This document shows, in pieces, positions 42,039 through 50,725 of a stretch of 64,000 nt of DNA. Positions within the stretch are counted from its first letter, which is position 1, and every line of letters starts with the position of its first letter. A program made the translations under genes and the position numbers. Below the pieces are notes generated by a model that was given only the letters and a program-made list of their open reading frames with translations, was not told the origin of the DNA and searched no databases. The DNA is from Agromyces rhizosphaerae. GTDB lineage: Bacteria; Actinomycetota; Actinomycetes; Actinomycetales; Microbacteriaceae. The stretch lies in NCBI RefSeq assembly GCF_027925245.1, contig NZ_BSDP01000001.1, forward strand, positions 2,666,001 through 2,730,000, written 5' to 3'.

Positions 42039-42605
42039 ATGGAATGGCTGATCCCCGTCCTCATCGTCGTCGCGCTGGTCGTCATCGTCGGCATCTACCT
42101 GTGGGCGACGTACAACTCGCTCGTCACGCTCAATGTGCGGGTGGACGAGGCGTGGAGCGACATCACGGTGCAGCTCAAGCGCAGGGCCGACCTGCTGCCC
42201 AACCTGATCAACACGGTCAAGGGCTACGCCGCCCATGAGAAGGGCGTGTTCGAGGCCGTCACCAAGGCGCGCGCCGAGACCCTCTCCGCGCAGGGCCCGG
42301 CCGAGGCATCCGCTGCCGAGAACCACATGCAGCAGGCGCTGAAGTCGATCTTCGCCGTCGCCGAGGCGTACCCGCAGCTGCAGGCGAGCCAGAACTTCCT
42401 CTCGCTGCAGTCCGAGCTGGTCGACACGGAGGACAAGATCCAGGCCGCGCGCCGGTTCTACAACGGCGGCGTGCGCGAGCTGAACACCAAGATCAAGGTG
42501 TTCCCGAACACGCTGTTCGTGCGCAGCCTCGGGTTCAGCGAGCGCGACTTCTTCGAGGTCGACGAGCCGGCGGCGATCGCCGAGCCCCCTCGCGTGCAGT
42601 TCTAG
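42039..42605 (+). CDS. LemA family protein
   Basis: A 188-residue membrane-anchored helical protein: one N-terminal helix (LIPVLIVVALVVIVGIYLW) and the LemA coiled-coil domain (VDEAWSDITVQLKRRADLLP, then NLINTVKGYAAHEK). Function poorly known; often paired with M48 metalloprotease HtpX, as here, where htpX follows 13 bp downstream. ATG 42039 has AAGGAG at 9 nt; upstream ATG 42018 and GTG 41994 in the same frame lack such a site. Confidence 0.9.
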   Translation: MEWLIPVLIVVALVVIVGIYLWATYNSLVTLNVRVDEAWSDITVQLKRRADLLPNLINTVKGYAAHEKGVFEAVTKARAETLSAQGPAEASAAENHMQQALKSIFAVAEAYPQLQASQNFLSLQSELVDTEDKIQAARRFYNGGVRELNTKIKVFPNTLFVRSLGFSERDFFEVDEPAAIAEPPRVQF

Positions 42606-42618
42606 GCTTCGGGCGTAG

Positions 42619-43491
42619 ATGTATCGCGCGATAGCGAAGAACAAGCGCAACACCGTCTTCATCATCATCCTGTTCCTCGCCATCATCGGCGGGCTCGGAT
42701 GGCTCGCGGCCTACGTGTACCAGAGCTGGGCGATCCTCATCTGGACCGTGCTGTTCGCGGGCGGCTACGCACTGTTCCAGTACTTCATGGCCGACAAGCA
42801 GGCCATCTCGATGTCGGGTGCCGTGCAGGTGCGCTCGAAGGCCGATCACCCGCGCCTGTGGCGCACGGTCGAGAACCTGTCGATCACGACCGGCACGCCC
42901 ATGCCCAAGGTCTACATCGTCAACGACCCGGCGCCGAACGCGTTCGCGACCGGGCGCGATCCCGAGCACGCGATCGTCGCGGCGACCACGGGGCTGCTCG
43001 ACATCATGGACGACTCGGAGCTCGAGGGCGTCATGGCGCACGAGCTCGGGCACGTGCGCAACTACGACATCCGCGTCTCGATGATCGTGTTCGGCCTGGT
43101 CGTGGCGGTCGGCTTCATCGCCGACATGTTCCTGCGCATGGCGTTCTTCGGCCGCGGCAACAACCAGAACCCGATCGTCTTCGTCGTCGGCCTCGCGGCC
43201 ATGCTCATCGCGCCGATCGTGGCGACGGTCGTGCAGCTCGCCGTCTCGCGTCAGCGCGAATACCTGGCGGATGCCACGGGGGCGATGACCACCCGCCACC
43301 CCGAGGCGCTCGCGCGTGCGCTCGAGAAGCTCGCCGCCTACGGCCGGCCGATGCGGAAGCAGAACTCCTCCATGGCGCACCTCTGGATCGCCGACCCGAT
43401 CAAGCCGGGCGTCATCGACCGCCTCTTCGCGACGCACCCCCCGATCCCCGAGCGGGTCGAGCGCCTGCGCACCATGGGCGGCTCGTTCTGA
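42619..43491 (+). CDS. htpX: M48 family zinc metalloprotease HtpX
   Basis: Membrane protease of 290 residues that degrades misfolded membrane proteins. Two N-terminal helices (FIIILFLAIIGGLGWLAAYV and ILIWTVLFAGGYALFQYFMA), the zinc site MAHELGHVRNYDIR (HExxH, near residue 138), two further helices, and the third zinc ligand glutamate in SRQREYLADATGAM. It forms a two-gene unit with lemA. Its 3' side carries two palindromic repeat elements. Confidence 0.94.
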   Translation: MYRAIAKNKRNTVFIIILFLAIIGGLGWLAAYVYQSWAILIWTVLFAGGYALFQYFMADKQAISMSGAVQVRSKADHPRLWRTVENLSITTGTPMPKVYIVNDPAPNAFATGRDPEHAIVAATTGLLDIMDDSELEGVMAHELGHVRNYDIRVSMIVFGLVVAVGFIADMFLRMAFFGRGNNQNPIVFVVGLAAMLIAPIVATVVQLAVSRQREYLADATGAMTTRHPEALARALEKLAAYGRPMRKQNSSMAHLWIADPIKPGVIDRLFATHPPIPERVERLRTMGGSF

Positions 43492-43494
43492 TCT

Positions 43495-43552
43495 GAGACC
43501 CGTCAAAAGGCTGCGCTCTCGCGGCCCAGACGGCAGTTTCTTGACGGGTCTC
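43495..43552. repeat. Palindromic element, copy 1
   Basis: 58 bp. Perfect 12-bp terminal arms GAGACCCGTCAA / TTGACGGGTCTC, with inner CTGC...GGCAG. It starts 4 bp after the htpX stop, between convergent genes, so it could act as a bidirectional terminator. Same family as copies at 43579, 58956, 59042 and 59743. Confidence 0.85.
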
Positions 43553-43578
43553 GGCACTGGCCGACGCGGTTGGGCCCG

Positions 43579-43634
43579 AGACCCGTCAGAAACCTGCGTT
43601 CTCGGGGCGCAGAGCGCAGGGAATTGACGGGTCT
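43579..43634. repeat. Palindromic element, copy 2
   Basis: 56 bp. Arms AGACCCGTCA / TGACGGGTCT, inner ACCTGCGTTCT...AGAGCGCAGG. It lies 26 bp after copy 1, forming a tandem pair between htpX and the YcaQ-like gene. Confidence 0.85.
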
Positions 43635-43667
43635 GGTCGCCTGGGCGGGCGAGGGCGCGGGCGGGTG

Positions 43668-44876
43668 CTACGCGCGGGCGAGCTCGGATGCCACCGCGGG
43701 GGAGAGCGTGCCACGACCGGCGAGCGCGATGTCGTCGAGGCCCTGCCAGGCGGCGGCGTCCCGGAGGAGCGGCACGAGGCGGGCGGCGGTGTCCTCGGGG
43801 GCATCCGCCTCGGCCCATGCCGACTGCACGCGCAGCACGCCCGCCTTGCGGTCGGCCTTGAGGTCGACGCGGCCGACGATCGCCTCGTCGACGAGCAGCG
43901 GCAGCGAGTAGTAGCCGAACACGCGGTCGGGCTCGGGCGTGTAGATCTCGATGCGGTAGTGGAAGTCGAACAGGCGCTCGGTGCGCGGCCGGAACCACAC
44001 CACCGGGTCGAACGGCGACAGCAGCGCGGCCGCCTCCATGCGGCGCGGGCGGCGGGCGTCCGCGTGCAGCCACGCGCGTCCGGGCTTGCCGTTCGATCCC
44101 CACCCGGGCACCTCGACCGGCAGCAGCACGCCCGCCTCCTCGAGGTCGCGGATCGCGGGCTTCACCTGCGACCGCAGCATGCGCCAGTAGTCGGCGAGGT
44201 CGGCCTCGGTCGCGATGCCGAGAGCGGATGCCGCGAGCCCGACGAGCTCCCGCACCTGGTCCTCCTCCGACGGCGACGCGTCGAGCAGCTCGCGGGGCAG
44301 CGCCTGCTCGGGCAGTGCGTAGACGCGCTCGAACCGCACGCGCTCGACGCAGACGACCTCGCCGGTGCGGAACATCCACTCGAGCGTGCGCTTGACGTCG
44401 CTCCAACCCCACCACGGCCCTCGCCGCTCGTTCGCGTCGTGCTCGATCTCGCTCGCGCGCATCGGCCCGTTCGCCCGCAGCTCGTCGACGAGCCACTCCG
44501 ACAGGGGCCGGTTGTCCGACACGTATCCGCCCCAGTCGCTGCCCTTGGCGAGGTAGCCGGCGCGACGGAACCCGAACAGCGGCCAGAGCTCGCGCGGCAC
44601 GAACGCGGCCTGGTGCGCCCAGTACTCGACGAACCGGCCGCGGCGTCCGTACGCGAGCCGGTCGAGGTGGGCCCGGTCGTACGGGCCGAGCCGGCTGAGC
44701 GCCGGCAGGTAGTGGCTGCGCTCGAACACGTTGACCGAGTCGATCTGCAGCACGCCGAGCCGCTCGGCGACGCCGCGCACCTGACGGAGGCCCGGCGCCG
44801 ACGGACGGGGCCCGCCGAAGCCCTGCGCGGCCAGCGCGATGCGACGGGCGAGAGCCGGCGAGATCTGGTCGACCAT
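43668..44876 (-). CDS. YcaQ/AlkX-type winged-helix DNA glycosylase
   Basis: A 402-residue protein of the winged-helix 'crosslink repair DNA glycosylase' group, which unhooks interstrand crosslinks or removes bulky alkylated bases. The catalytic QxD motif is seen in LGVLQIDSVNVFERSHYLPA near residue 45, followed by LGPYDRAHLDRLAYGRRGRF and YWAHQAAFVP. Winged helices fill the middle (residues 150-280), and FHYRIEIYTPEPDRVFGYYS leads the C-terminal beta domain. ATG 44876 begins MVDQISPALARRI. It stands alone, convergent with htpX. Confidence 0.88.
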   Translation of the reverse strand: MVDQISPALARRIALAAQGFGGPRPSAPGLRQVRGVAERLGVLQIDSVNVFERSHYLPALSRLGPYDRAHLDRLAYGRRGRFVEYWAHQAAFVPRELWPLFGFRRAGYLAKGSDWGGYVSDNRPLSEWLVDELRANGPMRASEIEHDANERRGPWWGWSDVKRTLEWMFRTGEVVCVERVRFERVYALPEQALPRELLDASPSEEDQVRELVGLAASALGIATEADLADYWRMLRSQVKPAIRDLEEAGVLLPVEVPGWGSNGKPGRAWLHADARRPRRMEAAALLSPFDPVVWFRPRTERLFDFHYRIEIYTPEPDRVFGYYSLPLLVDEAIVGRVDLKADRKAGVLRVQSAWAEADAPEDTAARLVPLLRDAAAWQGLDDIALAGRGTLSPAVASELARA

Positions 44877-44992
44877 GATGCCTGCGAGGCTACCGGGGCC
44901 CGCCCACATCGCCCGAGTCGCCGTGGCCCGCCGCGGCATCCGTTCCGCCCGCCCTCGCCCGGATTCATGCGGCACCCGACATGCACCGACCC

Positions 44993-44998
44993 TAGACT
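44993..44998 (+). promoter_or_regulatory. -10 box of the AI-2E permease gene
   Basis: TAGACT ends 6 nt before the ATG at 45005; a leaderless transcript is likely. Confidence 0.5.
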
Positions 44999-45004
44999 GG
45001 GGCG

Positions 45005-46225
45005 ATGGCGGATTCGCGGGGAAACCGGTGGGGGTCCATGTTCGGTCGCAAGCGCGATGCGGACGCGCCCGAGCCACCGGAGATCGAGGAGTCGATCCCG
45101 CCCGCGATGCGCCTCGCCGCCGCATGGTCGTGGCGCCTGCTGCTCGTGGGTGCCGTGCTCGCGGTCGTCATCTTCCTGATCATCCAGCTGCGCCTGATCA
45201 TCATCCCGTTGCTCGTGGCGGTGCTGCTCGGCGCGCTGCTCGTGCCGTTCGTGCAGTGGCTCAGGCACCACCGCTGGCCGAAGTGGCTCGCGGTCACGGT
45301 GGCGATGCTCGGCACGATCGCGGCGGTCGCGGGCCTGCTCACGCTCGGCATCAGCCAGATCGTGCGCGCCTACAGCGAGCTCGAGGCGCAGACGCTGGTC
45401 GCCTGGGACGACCTGCAGGGGTGGCTGCTCGACGGACCGCTGCACATCACCCAGCAGCAGGTCGACGACTTCCTCGCGCAGATCTTCGAGACGATCCAGC
45501 AGGACAGCGGCATCTTCATCTCGGGCGCGCTGTCGGTCGGCAGCACGCTCGGCCACTTCATCGCCGGCATGCTGCTCGCGCTGTTCGCGACGCTGTTCAT
45601 CCTGATCGACGGCCGCGGCATCTGGAACTGGATGGTGAGCGTCATGCCCCGGCGGGCGCGCGCAGCCGTCAACGGGGCGGGCGAAGCCGGCTGGTCGACG
45701 CTGCGCAACTTCGTGCGCGTGCAGATCCTGGTCGCGTCGATCGACGCGATCGGCATCGCGACCGGCGCCTTCCTGCTCGGCGTGCCGCTGGCGATCCCCA
45801 TCGGCATCCTGGTCTTCCTCGGCTCGTTCGTGCCGTTCGTCGGTGCGATCGTGACCGGTGCGCTCGCGGTGTTCGTCGCGCTGGTCTACAACGGCTGGGT
45901 CATCGCGCTGCTCATGCTCGGCGTCGTGCTGCTCGTGCAGCAGATCGAGGGCCACGTGCTGCAGCCGCTCATCATGGGCACGGCCGTGAAGGTGCATCCG
46001 CTCGGCGTCGTGATCGCGGTCGCGACGGGATCGCTGCTCGCGGGCATCCCCGGCGCGCTCTTCGCGGTGCCGATCGCGGCGGTGGCGAACGTCATGATCC
46101 TCTACGTGTCCAGCGGCGTATGGAAGAATCAGGCTCCCCCGCCGGCCACGATCCGGTCGCCGCTGTGGACGACGGTGCCGCAGGAGGTGCGGGGATTCTC
46201 ACGACGAAAGCGGAACGAGACATGA
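45005..46225 (+). CDS. AI-2E family transporter (UPF0118 permease)
   Basis: A 406-residue membrane protein with eight helices of the AI-2E/UPF0118 family, whose members export autoinducer-2 or act as Na+(Li+)/H+ antiporters. Visible are VVIFLIIQLRLIIIPLLVAV, the long extracellular/periplasmic helix region (about 130-190), the conserved FLGSFVPFVGAIVTGALAV and EGHVLQPLIMGTAVKVHPLG. The C-terminal tail is basic. The stop overlaps the ilvA ATG by 4 bp, an unusual partner and possibly a chance operon. Confidence 0.88.
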   Translation: MADSRGNRWGSMFGRKRDADAPEPPEIEESIPPAMRLAAAWSWRLLLVGAVLAVVIFLIIQLRLIIIPLLVAVLLGALLVPFVQWLRHHRWPKWLAVTVAMLGTIAAVAGLLTLGISQIVRAYSELEAQTLVAWDDLQGWLLDGPLHITQQQVDDFLAQIFETIQQDSGIFISGALSVGSTLGHFIAGMLLALFATLFILIDGRGIWNWMVSVMPRRARAAVNGAGEAGWSTLRNFVRVQILVASIDAIGIATGAFLLGVPLAIPIGILVFLGSFVPFVGAIVTGALAVFVALVYNGWVIALLMLGVVLLVQQIEGHVLQPLIMGTAVKVHPLGVVIAVATGSLLAGIPGALFAVPIAAVANVMILYVSSGVWKNQAPPPATIRSPLWTTVPQEVRGFSRRKRNET

Positions 46226-47529
46226 CCATGCCCGTCGACCATCGCGACGGCCCGGCCCACGCGGCCGAACAGCACGAACGGCGAGCGGATGCCGCGGGGC
46301 CGCGCTTCCCGGGCCCCGACCTCGCCGCGTTCGAGGCGGCCGCCGCGAACGTGGCCGCCGTCGCCCGTCGCACGCCGATGGAGACCTCGCGGTTCCTGGC
46401 GACGCGCCTCGGCGTGCCCGTGCACCTGAAGTGCGAGAACCTCCAGCGCACCGGCTCGTACAAGCTCCGCGGCGCCTACCACCGCATCTCGCAGCTCAGC
46501 CCCGAGGAGCAGGCGCGCGGGGTCGTGGCCGCGTCGGCGGGCAACCACGCGCAGGGCGTGGCGTACGCCGCGCGCGAGCTGGGCATCCGCGCCACCATCT
46601 TCATGCCGGTCGGCGTCGCGCTCCCGAAGCTCGAGGCGACGCGCGCCTACGGCGCCGACGTCTTGCTGGAGGGCGGCGAGATCGCCGAGACGCTCGCCGC
46701 GGCCTCCGCGTTCGCCGAGGAGACCGGCGCGGTCGTCATCCCGCCGTACGACCACCCCGACGTGATCGCAGGGCAGGGCACGCTCGGCCTCGAGATCCTC
46801 GAGCAGGCGCCCGACGTCGAGACGATCATCGTGCCGATCGGCGGCGGCGGCCTCGCCTCCGGCGTCGCGAGCGCGGCGAAGCAGCGCGCCGCCCAGCTCG
46901 GCCGCACCATCCGGGTCATCGGCGTGCAGGCGCGCAACGCCGCGCCGTACGTGCCGTCGCTGGCTGCGGGGGAGCCGGTCGCGGTGCCGGTCGTGCCGAC
47001 GATCGCCGACGGCATCGCGGTCTACCGCCCGGGCGTGCTGAACTTCGAGATCATCCGCGAGGCGGTCGACGAGGTCGTCACGGTGTCCGACGACGACATC
47101 GCCCGGGCACTGCTGGTGCTGCTCGAGCGCGCCAAGCTCGTCGTCGAGCCGGCCGGCGCGGTCTCGGTCGCGGCGATCCTCTCGGGCCAGGTGATCGGCT
47201 CGGGCCCGACGGTCGCGCTGCTCTCGGGCGGCAACATCGACCCGCTGCTCATGCAGCGCGTGGTCGCGCACGGCCTCGCGGCATCCGGCCGGTACCTGAC
47301 CCTCACGATCGGGCTGCCCGACCGTCCCGGCCAGCTCGCGCGCATCTCCGAGCTCATCGCCGAGGCGAACGCGAACGTGGTCGAGGTGCTGCACACCCGT
47401 CACGGCTCGGACATGATGATCACCGAGGTCGCGCTGAAGATGTCGGTCGAGACCCGCGGACCCGACCACAGCGCGCACGTGCTCCGCATCCTGCGCGACG
47501 CCGGGTACGACCCGGTCGTCGGCGAGTAG
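46222..47529 (+). CDS. ilvA: Threonine ammonia-lyase
   Basis: PLP enzyme converting threonine to 2-oxobutyrate and ammonia, first step to isoleucine (or catabolic). 435 residues. The PLP lysine is in LQRTGSYKLRGAYHRI, the phosphate loop is SAGNHAQGVAYAA, and the glycine loop PIGGGGLASGVASAA. A single C-terminal ACT-like domain (LTIGLPDRPGQLARISELIA) gives allosteric control, nearer the short IlvA/TdcB forms with one ACT domain. ATG 46222 overlaps the permease stop; ATG 46228 is an alternative. The first 35 residues are not conserved family sequence. Confidence 0.93.
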   Translation: MTMPVDHRDGPAHAAEQHERRADAAGPRFPGPDLAAFEAAAANVAAVARRTPMETSRFLATRLGVPVHLKCENLQRTGSYKLRGAYHRISQLSPEEQARGVVAASAGNHAQGVAYAARELGIRATIFMPVGVALPKLEATRAYGADVLLEGGEIAETLAAASAFAEETGAVVIPPYDHPDVIAGQGTLGLEILEQAPDVETIIVPIGGGGLASGVASAAKQRAAQLGRTIRVIGVQARNAAPYVPSLAAGEPVAVPVVPTIADGIAVYRPGVLNFEIIREAVDEVVTVSDDDIARALLVLLERAKLVVEPAGAVSVAAILSGQVIGSGPTVALLSGGNIDPLLMQRVVAHGLAASGRYLTLTIGLPDRPGQLARISELIAEANANVVEVLHTRHGSDMMITEVALKMSVETRGPDHSAHVLRILRDAGYDPVVGE

Positions 47530-47541
47530 GCACGACAGACG

Positions 47542-47574
47542 ACGACGCCCCCGCCATCGTGGCGGGGGCGTCGT
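47542..47574. terminator. Bidirectional terminator between ilvA and greA
   Basis: Perfect 14-bp stem ACGACGCCCCCGCC / GGCGGGGGCGTCGT, 5-nt loop, between convergent genes. Almost the same stem recurs at 63608-63643. Confidence 0.85.
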
Positions 47575-47589
47575 GTCGTTCGGTCCTGG

Positions 47590-48081
47590 CTACTTGCCGT
47601 CCCAGGTGGCCACGTCCGTGACCTTCACCTTGATCTCGCGCCCGTTGGGGGCGGTGTACGTCGTCGCCTCGCCGACCTTCAGGCCGACGATCGCCTCGCC
47701 GAGCGGGCTCTGCGGGCTGTAGACGTCGAGCTCGGAGTCGCCGGCGATCTCGCGGTTGCCGACGAGGAACTTCTCCGAGTCGCCCGCGATGGTCGCGGTG
47801 ACGACCGTGCCGGCCTCGACGACGCCGTGCGACTCGGGGGCGTCGCCGACCTGGGCGCTCCGCAGCAGCGCGGTGAGCTGCCGGATGCGCGCCTCCTGCT
47901 TGCCCTGCTCGTCCTTGGCGGCGTGGTAGCCGCCGTTCTCCTTGAGGTCGCCCTCTTCCCGGGCCGCTTCGATCCGCTTCGAGATCTCCTCGCGACCGGC
48001 GGTGCTGAGGTGCTCGAGCTCGCCGGCCAGGCGGTCGTAGGCGTCCTGGGTGAGCCAGGTGACCGTAGCGTCCTGCGCCAT
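47590..48081 (-). CDS. greA: Transcription elongation factor GreA
   Basis: Rescues backtracked RNA polymerase by stimulating transcript cleavage. 163 residues: N-terminal coiled coil with the acidic tip (KRIEAAREEGDLKENGGYHA, then AKDEQGKQEARI), and the FKBP-like C-terminal domain (SPLGEAIVGLKVGEATTYTA). ATG 48081 follows GGAGGAGAACC. A TAGAAT -10 box on the minus strand at 48140-48135 would drive it and overlaps the stop of the upstream DUF4307 gene. Confidence 0.96.
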   Translation of the reverse strand: MAQDATVTWLTQDAYDRLAGELEHLSTAGREEISKRIEAAREEGDLKENGGYHAAKDEQGKQEARIRQLTALLRSAQVGDAPESHGVVEAGTVVTATIAGDSEKFLVGNREIAGDSELDVYSPQSPLGEAIVGLKVGEATTYTAPNGREIKVKVTDVATWDGK

Positions 48082-48137
48082 GGTTCTCCTCCAGATACAC
48101 GTGGCGCCCCGGCGACCGCCGGGGCGAATCATTGATT

Positions 48138-48539
48138 CTAGGTCAGCCAGCACCGGTAGATCAAACCGGTGTTCGCCTCCTGCGCCGTGCGCACGGTCTC
48201 GGTGAAGGTACGGGTGTACTCGTCGGATGCCGGGATCTCGACGACCTTCCAGCCCACGACGACGAACTCCTCGTTGAGCGCCTGCACCACGCACGCGGTG
48301 TCGCTGCCGACCGGTGCCGAGAGGTCCCAGCGCACCTCGACGGCCCGCTCGTCGGTGAGCAGCCGGTGCCCGGTGTCCTTCACCTCGAGCGTCGGCCGGG
48401 TGCCGTCGAAGCCGGCCCAGACGACCCACGCGACGAACACGACGGCGAACGCCGCGGCGACCGCGACGAGGATCGTGCGCTCACGCCGCTTCGAGGTGCG
48501 GGTGCGCCCGTACCGCTCGGCGAGCACGTCGTCGGCCAC
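48138..48539 (-). CDS. DUF4307 membrane protein
   Basis: A 133-residue protein: a basic N-terminus, one membrane helix (TILVAVAAAFAVVFVAWVVW), and an extracytoplasmic DUF4307 domain with two cysteines (DTACVVQALNEE and YRCWLT). Function unknown; it is a usual neighbour of greA in Microbacteriaceae. GTG 48539 has GGAAGGGAGC upstream. Confidence 0.85.
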   Translation of the reverse strand: MADDVLAERYGRTRTSKRRERTILVAVAAAFAVVFVAWVVWAGFDGTRPTLEVKDTGHRLLTDERAVEVRWDLSAPVGSDTACVVQALNEEFVVVGWKVVEIPASDEYTRTFTETVRTAQEANTGLIYRCWLT

Positions 48540-48603
48540 GTGCGCTCCCTTCCATCGATTACGCTGGAAACCAGCCTAAACTCCCGAACCCGAAGGGTCG
48601 TCC

Positions 48604-48912
48604 ATGCCGTTCTCCGCCGTCGCGGTGCTCCTCGTTCGCACGGCCGAGGAGGAGTTCGACCCCGACTCGGTGACGCCCGGCCCGCTCGGCTTCATCGCGA
48701 TCTTCGTGCTGATGATCGCGGTCATCCTGCTGGCGCTCGACATGGTCCGCCGCATCCGCCGCACCAACTACCGCGCGGAGATCCGGGAGCGGCTCGAGGC
48801 CGAGCAGCTCGCCGCGGAGGCCGAGGCGGCCGCGAACGCGGGGGAGCAGGGCGAGGCGACGGATGCCCCGGGCGAGACGCCGGGCGACGGGCCCGACGAA
48901 CCGCGGGGCTGA
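48604..48912 (+). CDS. Small membrane protein with charged coiled tail
   Basis: A 102-residue protein with one membrane helix (LGFIAIFVLMIAVILLALDM) near residue 30, then a basic/acidic helix (EIRERLEAEQLAAEAEAAAN) and an acidic disordered tail. No signal-like N-terminus beyond the helix and no recognised family. Divergent from the DUF4307 gene and 57 bp before the convergent hemolysin III gene. Confidence 0.65.
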   Translation: MPFSAVAVLLVRTAEEEFDPDSVTPGPLGFIAIFVLMIAVILLALDMVRRIRRTNYRAEIRERLEAEQLAAEAEAAANAGEQGEATDAPGETPGDGPDEPRG

Positions 48913-48969
48913 CGCCCGACGCGATCCGACCGGCGGGCGTGGACCCGACCGGCCGGCTCCCGGCTGCGC

Positions 48970-49776
48970 TCAGCCCGCGTGGAACGCGGGCGCGAGCGCG
49001 ATCAGCAGCGTCGCCGTCCAGTGGCAGAGGAACGCCAGCACGGTGAACACGTGGAAGATCTCGTGGAAGCCGAAGTGGCCGGGCCACGGGTTCGGCTTCT
49101 TGATCGCGTAGACGACCGCGCCTGCGGTGTAGAGCACGCCGCCGACCAGCACGAGCACCATCATGGCGACGTTCGCGTTGACGAGGTCGACGATGTACAT
49201 CATCGCGGCCCAGCCGAGCAGCACGTAGATCGGCACGTAGAGCCAGCGCGGAGCGGTGATCCAGAACACGCGGAAGCCGATCCCGAGCAGCGCGCCGCCC
49301 CAGACGATGCCGAGCAGCAGCCAGCCCTTCTCGGGCGGCAGCGCGAGGATGGCGAGCGGCGTGTAGGTGCCCGCGATGAGCAGGAAGATGTTGGCGTGGT
49401 CGATGCGCTTCAGGATCACCTTGACCTTGGGCGACCAGTCGAACCGGTGGTACAGCGCCGAGTTGCCGAACAGCAGCAGCGACGTGAGCATGAAGACCGC
49501 CGACGCCCACTTGGCGGGCGCACCCTCGGCGAGGGTGATGAGCACGACGCCCGCGGCGATCGCGACGGGGAACGTGCCGGCGTGGATCCAGCCGCGCCAG
49601 GTGGGGCGGATCTCGGCGGGGTTCGCGACCGAGGCGTCGAGCAGCGGGATGTTCGGCAGGTGCGGGTCGTTGCGCTCGTCGGCGGCGACCGCCCGATCGG
49701 ACTCGTCCAGCTCCGCGACCGGATGGCCGAGGTGCTCGGCGACGTCTTCGGGTCTGGCGGTGCTGCGCTGGCTCAT
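48970..49776 (-). CDS. trhA: Hemolysin III family (TrhA/PAQR-like) membrane protein
   Basis: A 268-residue seven-helix protein of the hemolysin III/PAQR family, linked in other bacteria to membrane-fluidity homeostasis and possibly zinc-dependent hydrolase activity. The zinc-ligand pattern is present: SALYHRFDWSP with the first histidine and FHEIFHVFTVLAFLCHW with the last pair, plus AGTYTPLAIL. The first 60 residues are an extra acidic cytoplasmic segment. ATG 49776 has a -10 box 6 nt upstream. Confidence 0.9.
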   Translation of the reverse strand: MSQRSTARPEDVAEHLGHPVAELDESDRAVAADERNDPHLPNIPLLDASVANPAEIRPTWRGWIHAGTFPVAIAAGVVLITLAEGAPAKWASAVFMLTSLLLFGNSALYHRFDWSPKVKVILKRIDHANIFLLIAGTYTPLAILALPPEKGWLLLGIVWGGALLGIGFRVFWITAPRWLYVPIYVLLGWAAMMYIVDLVNANVAMMVLVLVGGVLYTAGAVVYAIKKPNPWPGHFGFHEIFHVFTVLAFLCHWTATLLIALAPAFHAG

Positions 49777-49782
49777 GCAGCC

Positions 49783-49788
49783 AGCGTA
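49783..49788 (-). promoter_or_regulatory. -10 box of the hemolysin III gene
   Basis: Minus strand TACGCT ends 6 nt before the ATG at 49776. The divergent uppS gene has a TACGGT box at 49873-49878, 7 nt before its GTG at 49886; both look leaderless. Confidence 0.45.
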
Positions 49789-49885
49789 GGGGAGCGTATA
49801 TTCCGGGAACCTGAGAGTGTGGGGTGTATCGGCGCGGCAGGGGCCCGGCACGGCACGGCGCGCCGCCCGGAGTACGGTAGTCACC

Positions 49886-50671
49886 GTGCAGAAGCGGGAA
49901 CGATCCACCGGCCGCGGCATCCTCTACCGGTTGTACGCGAATCGGCTGCAGCGGGAACTGGAGCAGATGACGCTGCCGCACCACGTGGCGATGATCATCG
50001 ACGGGAACCGCCGCTGGGCGAAGCAGCTGGGCTACGAGACCGCCGCGCACGGCCACCGGGCGGGCGCCGCGAAGATGCGCGAGTTCCTCGAGTGGTGCGA
50101 CGACCTCGGCATCCAGGTGGTCACGCTCTACCTGTTGTCGGCCGACAACCTCGGCAACCGCTCCGACACCGAGCTCTCCGACCTGGTCGAGATCATCGCC
50201 GACCTCGCCGACGAGCTCTCGCGGTACCGCGACTGGCGCGTGCAGCACGTCGGCTCGCGCGACGGCCTGCCCGAGCCGCTCGTCGCCGCGCTCGAGGCGG
50301 CGGAGGCCCGCACCGCGGGGCGCACGGGCCTGCACGTGAACCTCGCCGTCGGCTACGGCGGGCGCCGCGAGATCACCGACGCGATGCGCTCGATCGTGGC
50401 ATCCCACCACGCCGAGGGCCGCAGCCTCGAGGACCTGGCGGAGTCGCTCACGCCCGACCTCATCGGCGAGCACCTCTACACGGGCGGGCAGCCCGACCCC
50501 GACCTGGTCATCCGCACGTCGGGCGAGCAGCGGCTGAGCGACTTCATGCTCTGGCAGGCCGCCCACAGCGAGTTCTACTTCGTGGAGGCCCTCGGGCCGG
50601 ACCTCCGCCGCGTCGACTTCCTGCGCGCCGTGCGCGACTTCTCGAGCCGGCACCGTCGCTTCGGTGGATGA
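49886..50671 (+). CDS. uppS: Isoprenyl (undecaprenyl-type) diphosphate synthase
   Basis: Cis-prenyltransferase extending farnesyl diphosphate with isopentenyl diphosphate to the C50-C55 lipid carrier for cell wall synthesis. 261 residues with VAMIIDGNRRWAKQLGYETA (catalytic Asp), HGHRAGAAKMREFLEWC, VNLAVGYGGRREI and the substrate-binding RTSGEQRLSDFMLWQAAHSE. GTG 49886 gives MQKRERSTGRGILYRLYANR, the normal actinobacterial start; the frame stays open upstream without conserved sequence. It works upstream of ispH-derived isoprenoids made at 57871-58935. Confidence 0.94.
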   Translation: MQKRERSTGRGILYRLYANRLQRELEQMTLPHHVAMIIDGNRRWAKQLGYETAAHGHRAGAAKMREFLEWCDDLGIQVVTLYLLSADNLGNRSDTELSDLVEIIADLADELSRYRDWRVQHVGSRDGLPEPLVAALEAAEARTAGRTGLHVNLAVGYGGRREITDAMRSIVASHHAEGRSLEDLAESLTPDLIGEHLYTGGQPDPDLVIRTSGEQRLSDFMLWQAAHSEFYFVEALGPDLRRVDFLRAVRDFSSRHRRFGG

Positions 50672-50725
50672 GGCGGGTCTCGGGACGGGCGCGTCTGCCA
50701 GAATGAGCCGCGGAGGGGAGTCCAC

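Noticed and set aside
43495..43634. Palindromic pair as a possible CRISPR array
   Set aside because: Only two units, the repeats are whole inverted elements and not direct repeats with unique spacers, and no cas genes are near.
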